Shown: piece after piece, positions 1-5,700 of the stretch
How the letters are laid out: the number at the start of each line of letters is the position of its first letter
How positions within the stretch are numbered: position 1 is the first letter of the stretch
Assembly: GCA_003575245.1 (NCBI GenBank)
Contig: NMQN01000327.1
Span: 1 to 6,518 of the forward strand
Length of the DNA stretch: 6,518 nucleotides
Direction of reading: 5' to 3'
Source: Candidatus Atribacteria bacterium 1244-E10-H5-B2
GTDB taxonomy: Bacteria; Atribacterota; JS1; SB-45; 34-128
The notes under the pieces: generated by a model
Seen by the model: the letters and a program-made list of their open reading frames with translations, nothing else
What the model was told of the DNA's origin: nothing
The model's database searches: none
Made by a program: the position numbers and the translations under genes

Positions 1-617
1 GGATGAGGAGCATCGGCCTGGCTTTTTTTAGCCAATACCGCTGACGCAGCCAACCACCCTGTGTTTCTGCCTACAGTTTGTAAAATAACATACTTATCTA
101 CGCTTTGCATATCTCTGGCAAGTCTGCCTGCTTGTTGAACTGAAAGGCACACATATCTCGCTGCAGAAGCAAAGCCCGGAGCATGGTCAGTCCCGCAAAG
201 ATCATTATCCACTGTCTTGGGAATTCCAATTCCATTTAATTTGTAATTATTTTTTTTGCAGTATTTTTCTATCTGCCGAATGGTTTCCATTGAACCATTG
301 CCACCAATAAGAAAAAAATATCGGATGTTATATTTTTTAAGTTGTGTAATTATTAGTGGGAAATCTTCTTTTTTTAATATATATCTGCACGAGCCTAAAG
401 CGGACGAAGGTGTTTGCCGCAATGTTTCAATTACTCGATGGTCTTCTTTTCCCAAATCAACGATTTCGTCTTTCATAAATCCTATAATCCCATACCTCAT
501 GCCAAGAACATTTTCGATTTTTTCTGATTTAAGACCTTCTTGAATAAGACCACTAAGACTCGAATTAATAACTGAGGTAGGTCCGCCAAATTGCCCTACA
601 ATTGCATTTCCTTTCAT
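1..617 (-). CDS. 6-phosphofructokinase, PPi-PFK (Pfp) clade, 3'-truncated by window edge
   Basis: This cytoplasmic enzyme would phosphorylate fructose 6-phosphate (or a related sugar phosphate) to the bisphosphate, using ATP or pyrophosphate. An uninterrupted frame runs from ATG at 617 to the left edge and gives 205 residues, about half of the family's usual length. Seen: the N-terminal GQFGGPTSVIN (8-18) of the PPi-PFK clade; LGMRYGIIGF (38-47); TPSSALGSCRY (69-79); the donor loop IGGNGSMET (104-112); the catalytic IPKTVDNDL (132-140) with Asp137 and Asp139; TDHAPGFASAA (143-153); and VGRNTGWLAA (182-191). As I recall the clade, the donor loop is usually GGNDS, but position 108 is Gly here; Lys134 matches PPi enzymes. 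The usual MGR motif is VGR. The start is supported by AGGAG six bases upstream. The gene lies 110 bp after the permease with no evident terminator, so it may be the last gene of the same operon. Family assignment is firm; phosphoryl donor and exact substrate are open. Confidence 0.9.
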   Translation of the reverse strand, partial: MKGNAIVGQFGGPTSVINSSLSGLIQEGLKSEKIENVLGMRYGIIGFMKDEIVDLGKEDHRVIETLRQTPSSALGSCRYILKKEDFPLIITQLKKYNIRYFFLIGGNGSMETIRQIEKYCKKNNYKLNGIGIPKTVDNDLCGTDHAPGFASAARYVCLSVQQAGRLARDMQSVDKYVILQTVGRNTGWLAASAVLAKKSQADAPH

Positions 618-623
618 AAGACA

Positions 624-628
624 CTCCT
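624..628 (-). promoter_or_regulatory. Ribosome binding site of the phosphofructokinase gene
   Basis: The minus strand reads AGGAG followed by six bases (TGTCTT) and then ATG at 617. This is a good Shine-Dalgarno match at normal spacing and fixes the start of the truncated gene. Confidence 0.8.
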
Positions 629-641
629 GTTTAAGCAAGTC

Positions 642-657
642 TATAAATTAATTTATA
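642..657. promoter_or_regulatory. Perfect 16-bp palindrome TATAAATTAATTTATA, possible operator
   Basis: The two 8-base halves are exact reverse complements. The centre lies about 32 bases upstream of the phosphofructokinase start, where a repressor could act. The site is made only of A and T in an AT-rich spacer, so chance is a real alternative. Similar TAAAT...ATTTA symmetry occurs at 4517-4531 and 5589-5601. Confidence 0.35.
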
Positions 658-727
658 TTTAATTCATCATCATATTATTTTATTAAAACCTTAACTTATC
701 TTTTTATTTTAAAGTATTCTTCTTAAA

Positions 728-1678
728 CTATTCTCGGAACTTGGAATAGGTATCAAAGCCAACCGCAGAGAGAATAATAGCTCCTTTAATTACATACTGA
801 ACATAAATATGTACTCCAAGAAGATTGAAAACATTGGCAATAATGGTTAAGAGCAAGACACCGACTAAAGTCCTCACTACCGAACCTTCTCCACCAGCCA
901 CGCTTGTTCCGCCAATAACCGTTGAGGCAATCGCATCCAACTCATAACCCTGTCCTGCCAGCGGGGTAACTGATAAAAGCCGGGAAGCATAAACAACTCC
1001 GGCCATAGCTGCCATCAAACCACCGACAACAAAGGTAAGGATATGATAGTAATCTACTTTAACTCCTGAGAGCCTGACTGCTTCTTTATTCCCACCAAGG
1101 GCACAGGCATACCGTCCAAATCTCGTTCTTATCAAAATAAATTGCCAAAAAACAACCATAATTATAAGAATAATAACTGGAAAGGGTATTAGTCCTAAAT
1201 AACCCTGTCCTATAAAAGCAAAACCTGGAGAATCGATGTATAAAGGATATCCACCAGTATATAAATACACTAAACCTCTTACAATAGTCATAGTACCTAA
1301 GGTAGCGATAATGGCAGGGATATGGATTTTTGCAGCTAAAAAGCCATTTAACATACCAACTAATGCACCTACTATAAGAACTAATAATATGGCAAAACCC
1401 CAGTGCATATGCTGTTGTAACCCAATGCACATTGCTGCAGTCAGTGCAAGTAATGAGCCAACGGAGATATCAAAGCCTGCTCCGATAATAACAAAGGTTG
1501 TTCCTATAGCCATAATCCCAATAATAGAACTTTGCCTAAGGATATTGAGAATATTAGCCCATGACAAGAAACCGGGAGTTATAATTGATAAAAAAACACA
1601 CAATAAAATAAATATAAATAAGATTCCATTTTTTTTTATCGAATATGCTAATGTATTAAAATTTATCTTTTTATTCAT
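728..1678 (-). CDS. CUT2-family sugar ABC transporter permease (RbsC/MglC-like)
   Basis: This is the inner-membrane channel subunit of the sugar importer, expected to work as a homodimer with the adjacent double ATPase. The product of about 316 residues is normal for the family and strongly hydrophobic, with many predicted membrane helices. Family motifs, in order: GFDISVGS (RbsC has GxDLSVGS), LGTMTIVRGL, the cytoplasmic coupling loop GRYACALGGNKEAVRLSGV, and the C-terminal GYELDAIASTVIGGTSVAGGEGS. The frame is open to an ATG at 1696, but I prefer the ATG at 1678. The sequence between them contains AGGGAAGG five bases or so before the second ATG, whereas nothing like a ribosome site precedes the first. 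The gene follows the ATPase by 68 bp from this start. The transported sugar is not identifiable from the permease. Confidence 0.93.
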   Translation of the reverse strand: MNKKINFNTLAYSIKKNGILFIFILLCVFLSIITPGFLSWANILNILRQSSIIGIMAIGTTFVIIGAGFDISVGSLLALTAAMCIGLQQHMHWGFAILLVLIVGALVGMLNGFLAAKIHIPAIIATLGTMTIVRGLVYLYTGGYPLYIDSPGFAFIGQGYLGLIPFPVIILIIMVVFWQFILIRTRFGRYACALGGNKEAVRLSGVKVDYYHILTFVVGGLMAAMAGVVYASRLLSVTPLAGQGYELDAIASTVIGGTSVAGGEGSVVRTLVGVLLLTIIANVFNLLGVHIYVQYVIKGAIILSAVGFDTYSKFRE

Positions 1679-1681
1679 ATT

Positions 1682-1690
1682 ACCTTCCCT
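1682..1690 (-). promoter_or_regulatory. Ribosome binding site that decides the permease start
   Basis: The minus strand reads AGGGAAGGT, then AAT, then ATG at 1678. The purine block lies inside the first six codons of the longer reading frame that starts at 1696. This favours 1678 as the true start. Confidence 0.65.
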
Positions 1691-1746
1691 ATTCATAAAA
1701 TGTTTTTTATTTTGAGAAAGACATTTTTATTTTTAAATTTATTTTT

Positions 1747-3258
1747 TTATTCATCTTCCTTTAATATAATTCTCATAATTTCTTCCTGGCTAACCCCATG
1801 TTTAAATTCACCAGATATCCTTCCCTGGCTTAAAACTAAAATCCTATCTGAAACTTTAACTACTTCCGAAACTTCAGAAGAAACAAAAATAACGCAAACA
1901 CCGGATTTAGCCAATTTACGTACGATATTATATATTTCCACTTTGGCTTTTACATCAATTCCCCGAGTCGGTTCATCCATGATTAAAACTTTCGGTTCGG
2001 TTTGTAGCCATTTAGAGATAACCACCTTTTGTTGGTTTCCTCCACTTAGATACCTTATAACCTGATTTACACCTGAAGTTTTTATATCTAATTTTTTTAT
2101 ACATTTCTGGGTAATGTCAAACTCCTTTCCAATTGAAAGTACCCCTTTACTTGAAAACTGGGCAAGCGTGGGAAGCGTAATATTTTTGTATAATTCAAGC
2201 ATAAGAATGAGTGCATCTTTTTTTCGATCTTCAGGAACTAAAGAAATTCCATTTTTAACTGCATCTACCGGCGAATGAAATCTGACAGATCTATCATTAA
2301 TTAAAATTAAACCGCCATCTAATTTATCCGCACCAAAAATAATCCGGGATAGCTCGGTCTTTCCTGCACCAGTAAGACCGGTAATGCCTAAAACTTCACC
2401 GGGAAAAGCTTCAAATGATATACCGTTTACTCTTGGTTTTCTTCGCAAATTTTCCACTTTTAAAACCGGTTTTTGAACTCTATTTATTTCAGTGGGCTGA
2501 GAAGGGTGGGTTTCTTTTAAACTCTCGCCCACCATCATGGTAATCACTTCATCTCGATTTACATCTTTGGTAAAAACTGTTTTAATTTTTTTCCCATCCC
2601 TTAACACGGTAATTCGATCTGCAATCCTAAAAACTTCTCCTAAAATATGAGTAATATAGAGGACGCTGATATGATCTGATTTGAGCTCAGAAATGATTCG
2701 GAAAAGATGTTCTATTTCATTTTCCGATAAGGAAGCGGTAGGTTCATCCATAATTATAAATTTGGTTTTATGGATTAAAGCTTTCAAGATCTCTACCAAT
2801 TTTTGTTCTGCCACCCCCAGGTTTCTTACTTCTTCATGGGAAGGAAGTTCAAAACCAAGTTTCTTCGAAATATAAAGGTATTCCTGGTAGATCTTGTTTT
2901 CATCAATTAAACCTAATGGGGTAAAACTCTCTGTTCCTAAAAATATATTCTGAATAACAGTTAGTTGAGGAATTAGACTATTTTCTTGATAGATTACACT
3001 GATTCCACTTTGAAATGCCTGAGCAGGAGAATCAAACTCTACTTTGTGATTATTAAAATAGATTTCTCCGGAATCTTTCTTATAAGCTCCTACCAACAAC
3101 TTAATCAAAGTCGATTTACCAGCCCCATTTTCTCCTACTAAGGCGTGCACCTCATCTTTATAGATCTCTAAATCTATATTATCCAGAGCCTTTACTCCGG
3201 GAAAAGACTTATTCAATTTTCTTACTTTTAATATTGATTTTTCCATTTTGTTATTCAC
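1747..3258 (-). CDS. CUT2-family sugar ABC transporter ATP-binding protein with two fused ABC domains (RbsA/MglA-like)
   Basis: This cytoplasmic ATPase powers sugar import through the neighbouring permease. At 503 residues it has the family's usual length and two nucleotide-binding domains. Domain 1: Walker A GENGAGKST (42-50), Q-loop near Gln91, an LGVAEQ signature (147-152), Walker B FIIMDEP (167-173) and switch His204. Domain 2: Walker A GLTGAGKT (294-301), VPEDRK (341-346), signature LSGGNQ (404-409), Walker B VLIMDEP (424-430), and VSSE where an H-loop would be. Such asymmetry is normal for RbsA-type proteins. The GTG start at 3258 is two bases beyond the stop of the upstream gene. An in-frame ATG at 3246 gives MEKSILKV, which matches the usual RbsA N-terminus and may be the real start. 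The only Shine-Dalgarno-like block, AGGTGAT at 3276-3282, is far from both, so translational coupling is likely. Confidence 0.95.
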   Translation of the reverse strand: MNNKMEKSILKVRKLNKSFPGVKALDNIDLEIYKDEVHALVGENGAGKSTLIKLLVGAYKKDSGEIYFNNHKVEFDSPAQAFQSGISVIYQENSLIPQLTVIQNIFLGTESFTPLGLIDENKIYQEYLYISKKLGFELPSHEEVRNLGVAEQKLVEILKALIHKTKFIIMDEPTASLSENEIEHLFRIISELKSDHISVLYITHILGEVFRIADRITVLRDGKKIKTVFTKDVNRDEVITMMVGESLKETHPSQPTEINRVQKPVLKVENLRRKPRVNGISFEAFPGEVLGITGLTGAGKTELSRIIFGADKLDGGLILINDRSVRFHSPVDAVKNGISLVPEDRKKDALILMLELYKNITLPTLAQFSSKGVLSIGKEFDITQKCIKKLDIKTSGVNQVIRYLSGGNQQKVVISKWLQTEPKVLIMDEPTRGIDVKAKVEIYNIVRKLAKSGVCVIFVSSEVSEVVKVSDRILVLSQGRISGEFKHGVSQEEIMRIILKEDE

Positions 3259-3260
3259 AA

Positions 3261-4508
3261 CTATGTTAATAAGATATCACCTGCTAATTTTAAATTTTCA
3301 TCAGGTATTTTTAATAAATTCCAGGATAAAATAATACCTTTAGTATCTGTTTTTATAAATAATTCTAAATATTTTTTTAAGATACTTCTGCCTATATTGC
3401 ATACCTTGGGTATTTGTACTGCCTCTATCCCTACATATGTATCTACTTTTTCCGGTAAGTTAAATTCCTTTATCTTTTGCATCTCACTACAAATAATGTG
3501 TTCAGAAATACCATTTTTTAATAGATCATTTATTTGGGTCGGTAAGTCCACCCCTATTATTCGACTTATTTCCTGAATTAACTGGTCTTCATCTAAGGTC
3601 AGATTAATATCCAAAATAGCTCTTATCAAACAATATAATTCCAGAGGGAGGCCTGCTGGACTTGAGGTATGACAATATATCATCGGCTTTATCCAGTCAC
3701 AGGTCTTTGCTAATAACTGGTAATCTTGAGATACTAAAGGAGCTAAAGAGGGGGCAAATAAATCAACTCCTACGAGTTTACCCATTTGTTTTGCCTTATC
3801 AGCAAACATCTTTAAAACTTGATAAATATTTTGCTTGCGAAAATCATAAAATTTCTTCAGGCTATCTCGAATAATAATATCAGAAAATGACTGGCAAGTC
3901 TGTAAATAATTTACATCGATTGTTTTAAATTTTTTAAAAACAGTTTTTGCTTGATTTCGATAGCTTTCTAAATCCTCACCGTAATTACTATAAAATTTAT
4001 TCCGGCAAGATTTACAAAAGCAAGAAAAAAGAAGCTCAAACCCATTGGAAGGAGAAGGAAACCGAATTCTATCTAAAAAAACGCCATCAAAACCACTTTC
4101 TATTATTTTATTCTGATATTGGTTAAATACCTCTCTTATATTCTGTTCATCGTTAGGGCAAAGAAATAAAAAATCTTCCTCTCCCTTTCCTAACTTATCC
4201 CAACGACCATTTTTCCCATAACCATGTAACCCGTCAAATGTTTCTACTGACTGCTCCCATCTTACTTTAAAACCGGGAATATCAGCTAAAATAGGATACC
4301 AGAGATAAGTCTTAATTTTAAAATCTCTGCAAATCTCTTTAACCAAATCAAAATCTTTTTTATTGATATCTGACCATACAATTAAAGCATCTAAGTCAAG
4401 AGCTTCTTTAGCTGTTGCTAACTTTTTTTTTAAATTATCATTTTTGTGTAAAGAATTGTTTGTAGTATTATTTAAAACAATCTGTGTACCAATCCATTTT
4501 TGCTTCAT
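3261..4508 (-). CDS. Putative TIM-barrel glycoside hydrolase-like protein, family unassigned
   Basis: I do not recognise a named family. The 415-residue product has the look of clan-A or GHL-type barrels: ALIVW (41-45), TYLWYP (67-72), then FLCPNDEQNIREVF (115-128) leading to SGFDGVFLDRIRFPS (138-152). The latter resembles the DGIxxDYIRYP strand-end of putative glycosyl hydrolases, with Asp146 as a candidate active-site residue. Next is a cysteine cluster CFCKSC (163-168) followed by RNKFYSNYG, like the zinc-binding CxCxxC of GH42 beta-galactosidases. Further strand-like segments are LVGVDLFAP (245-253), WIKPMIY (272-278), YVGIEAV (358-364, Glu362) and GIILSWNL near the end. There is no signal peptide, so it would be cytoplasmic. 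Position between the binding protein and ATPase genes argues for action on the imported sugar. A stop codon directly precedes the ATG, and no good ribosome site is at normal spacing. Catalysis is inferred, not shown. Confidence 0.8.
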   Translation of the reverse strand: MKQKWIGTQIVLNNTTNNSLHKNDNLKKKLATAKEALDLDALIVWSDINKKDFDLVKEICRDFKIKTYLWYPILADIPGFKVRWEQSVETFDGLHGYGKNGRWDKLGKGEEDFLFLCPNDEQNIREVFNQYQNKIIESGFDGVFLDRIRFPSPSNGFELLFSCFCKSCRNKFYSNYGEDLESYRNQAKTVFKKFKTIDVNYLQTCQSFSDIIIRDSLKKFYDFRKQNIYQVLKMFADKAKQMGKLVGVDLFAPSLAPLVSQDYQLLAKTCDWIKPMIYCHTSSPAGLPLELYCLIRAILDINLTLDEDQLIQEISRIIGVDLPTQINDLLKNGISEHIICSEMQKIKEFNLPEKVDTYVGIEAVQIPKVCNIGRSILKKYLELFIKTDTKGIILSWNLLKIPDENLKLAGDILLT

Positions 4509-4516
4509 TTATTTAA

Positions 4517-4531
4517 CTTAAATTATTTAAG
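4517..4531. promoter_or_regulatory. 15-bp palindrome CTTAAATTATTTAAG, possible operator
   Basis: Seven-base arms are exact reverse complements around one central base. It lies just upstream of the barrel-protein start and overlaps the stop of the candidate leader ORF. Only its end bases are G or C, so chance is possible in this AT-rich gap. Confidence 0.3.
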
Positions 4532-4534
4532 CAT
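4523..4534 (-). CDS. Possible three-codon upstream ORF (Met-Leu-Lys) before the barrel-protein gene
   Basis: On the minus strand AGAGGGGGCA is followed by ATG CTT AAA TAA. The purine-rich block (4537-4544) is the only good ribosome site in this gap. It is far too distant (28 bases) to serve the annotated ATG at 4508, but close to this ATG. The stop lies 14 bases before the main start, so re-initiation is conceivable. So short an ORF could easily be accidental. Confidence 0.3.
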   Translation of the reverse strand: MLK

Positions 4535-4561
4535 TGCCCCCTCTTAATTAAGAATATTATT

Positions 4562-4583
4562 TGTAGTTTATCTTAAAACTACA
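4562..4583 (-). promoter_or_regulatory. Perfect 8-bp stem-loop just after the binding-protein stop codon
   Basis: The minus strand reads TGTAGTTT, a six-base loop TAAGAT, then AAACTACA. It begins three bases after the TAA of the binding-protein gene. No T-run follows, and the stem is AT-rich, so it is a poor intrinsic terminator. A stem at this place commonly protects the abundant binding-protein mRNA from 3' exonucleases while lowering expression of downstream transporter genes; that role here is inferred. Confidence 0.55.
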
Positions 4584-4586
4584 CCT

Positions 4587-5540
4587 TTACATCTCAGGAA
4601 TAAACTTATCTACATTATCTTTAGTTACAATTATATGCTTAATCTCTACAAATAGTGGCACCTTTTCACCTTTCAAATGTTTAGCAGTAGTCTCAGCTGC
4701 TTTATAACCTTCTTCAACAACAGAAAAATATGTACTGGCAGTAACTTTTCCTTCTTCTATATAAGGAACTAATTCTTTGGCATACTCCAGACCGGTAACA
4801 TACACTCCGGTTACGCCTGCCTCTTCTAAGGCCATAGCTGCGGCAATAGCTCCACTCCACCATTGACAGCTTACTAAATCAACTTTTCTACCGCTTTGCA
4901 GAAATGCTTCCATGAAAGCAAGCGCACCTTCTTTGGTCCAACCTTCTATAGGTCTCTTCTCCACAATAGTCCAATTTGGATGTTTATCTGCAACTTTCAA
5001 AAATCCCTCTTCACGCATTCTCTGAGGAGCAGTTCCCGGATTACCTTCAATGAGTACAATACTGGCCTCTTTATCTCCCAATAGCAACTCCGCCATTTCT
5101 CCCTGAATAATTCCAGCACCAATTTCAGACCTTCCGACATAAGATACAACTCCCGCATATTTCCCTTCGGGGTCTGTACCCAAAGAATTGGTAAAAGATA
5201 TTAAGGGAATATTGGCATCATTACAAAGCTTTACTGCTGGGAGTAATGCCATATTATCTGCAGCACAAAGCATAATTGCATCCACTTTTTTTACAACAAA
5301 ATTTTCCACCTGAGAAAACTGCTTCCCGGCATCCCATTCGGCATCTGCATAAATGATATCTAAATCATACTCTTCGGCTGCTTTGTCAATTCCTCTGCGC
5401 ATAACACTAAAAAACTCTACAGTTCCCGGAAGCAATACTGCTACTTCATATTTCTTTTGAGCAAACGAAACAGAAAAACTTGCTAAAACTAAGCCTATCA
5501 TTAATACTATCAAAACAAATAATTTAAAATACTTTTTCAT
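4587..5540 (-). CDS. Periplasmic sugar-binding protein of a CUT2-type ABC transporter (RbsB-like, Peripla_BP_4 fold)
   Basis: This exported protein should capture the substrate and deliver it to the permease. At 317 residues it has the usual family length. Residues 1-27 are a signal peptide: a KK start, a long hydrophobic core and SFA before Gln28, with no lipobox cysteine. The mature part shows the type I pattern: YEVAVLLPGTVEFFSVMRRG (31-50), KVDAIMLCAAD (85-95), IPLISFTNS (111-119), YVGRSEIGAG (134-143) and EGNPGTAPQRMREEGF (165-180). The segment CQWWSGAIAAAMALEEAG (225-242) aligns with the usual QNDxxAxGAxxAxxAAG, so the conserved Asn-Asp is Trp227-Trp228. TGLEY (249-253) replaces the usual GxD with Glu. 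These positions normally contact sugar, so the ligand is likely atypical. The start is fixed by AAGGAGG upstream. It is the first gene after the ROK gene. Confidence 0.93.
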   Translation of the reverse strand: MKKYFKLFVLIVLMIGLVLASFSVSFAQKKYEVAVLLPGTVEFFSVMRRGIDKAAEEYDLDIIYADAEWDAGKQFSQVENFVVKKVDAIMLCAADNMALLPAVKLCNDANIPLISFTNSLGTDPEGKYAGVVSYVGRSEIGAGIIQGEMAELLLGDKEASIVLIEGNPGTAPQRMREEGFLKVADKHPNWTIVEKRPIEGWTKEGALAFMEAFLQSGRKVDLVSCQWWSGAIAAAMALEEAGVTGVYVTGLEYAKELVPYIEEGKVTASTYFSVVEEGYKAAETTAKHLKGEKVPLFVEIKHIIVTKDNVDKFIPEM

Positions 5541-5549
5541 TTTAAAAAT

Positions 5550-5556
5550 CCTCCTT
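5550..5556 (-). promoter_or_regulatory. Strong ribosome binding site of the sugar-binding protein gene
   Basis: The minus strand reads AAGGAGG, followed by nine bases and the ATG at 5540. It is the best Shine-Dalgarno match in the window, consistent with the high expression expected for a binding protein. Confidence 0.9.
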
Positions 5557-5588
5557 AAAATTTTATTAGATCAGCAATGTTTTTAAAG

Positions 5589-5601
5589 TAAATAATATTT
5601 A
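5589..5601. promoter_or_regulatory. AT-rich palindrome TAAATAATATTTA, possible operator
   Basis: Six-base arms are exact reverse complements around one central A. Pairing can be extended outward to ten bases a side with one G-T wobble. It lies 49-61 bases upstream of the binding-protein start, a plausible site for control by the adjacent ROK protein. Only A and T make up the core, so it may be chance. Confidence 0.3.
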
Positions 5602-5700
5602 TTTTTTATACGCTTCACCACCTTTTTTAATTTATTCCTTGGTTCGCTTGAATTCACTATGTTAGAATTGCTGTTTTAAAATTATAAATTATTTCTTTTT

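Larger units (their letters stand above)
618..727 (-). other. Intergenic gap between permease and phosphofructokinase genes
   Basis: This 110-bp, very AT-rich spacer contains the phosphofructokinase ribosome site and a perfect 16-bp palindrome (642-657). I found no GC-rich stem followed by a T-run after the permease stop, so no intrinsic terminator is evident. I also found no -35/-10 pair close to consensus. Read-through from the transporter genes is the simplest reading, but a separate weak or regulated promoter cannot be excluded. Confidence 0.5.
5541..5700 (-). promoter_or_regulatory. Leader and probable promoter region of the transporter operon
   Basis: These 160 bp separate the ROK stop codon from the binding-protein start. 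They hold the strong ribosome site (5550-5556), a TAAATAATATTTA palindrome and several AT-rich -10-like hexamers. Two examples on the minus strand are TATAAT at 5681-5686 and TATAAA in the middle. None has a convincing -35 at 16-18 bases, so I cannot place the promoter. No intrinsic terminator for the ROK gene is visible. Confidence 0.45.

Noticed and set aside
256..543. Plus-strand open frame inside the phosphofructokinase gene
   Set aside because: It is antisense to a gene with clear family motifs, has no ribosome site, and its product has no recognisable domain.
700..727. Possible terminator just after the permease stop codon
   Set aside because: The only pairing is a short AT stem with a bulge and no following T-run on the minus strand.
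1086..1430. Second minus-strand frame inside the permease gene
   Set aside because: It is an out-of-frame overlap with the permease, rich in Tyr, Ser and Cys with no domain; the permease frame carries all family motifs.
1694..1696. Upstream ATG as the permease start
   Set aside because: No ribosome site precedes it, and a good one lies between it and the ATG at 1678.
1236..2065. Two plus-strand open frames opposite the permease and ATPase genes
   Set aside because: They are antisense to strongly conserved transporter genes and their composition only mirrors the opposite strand.
5681..5686. Perfect TATAAT on the minus strand between the ROK and binding-protein genes
   Set aside because: No TTGACA-like hexamer lies 16-18 bases upstream, and such hexamers arise easily in AT-rich spacers. 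It is mentioned in the leader entry but not called as a promoter.
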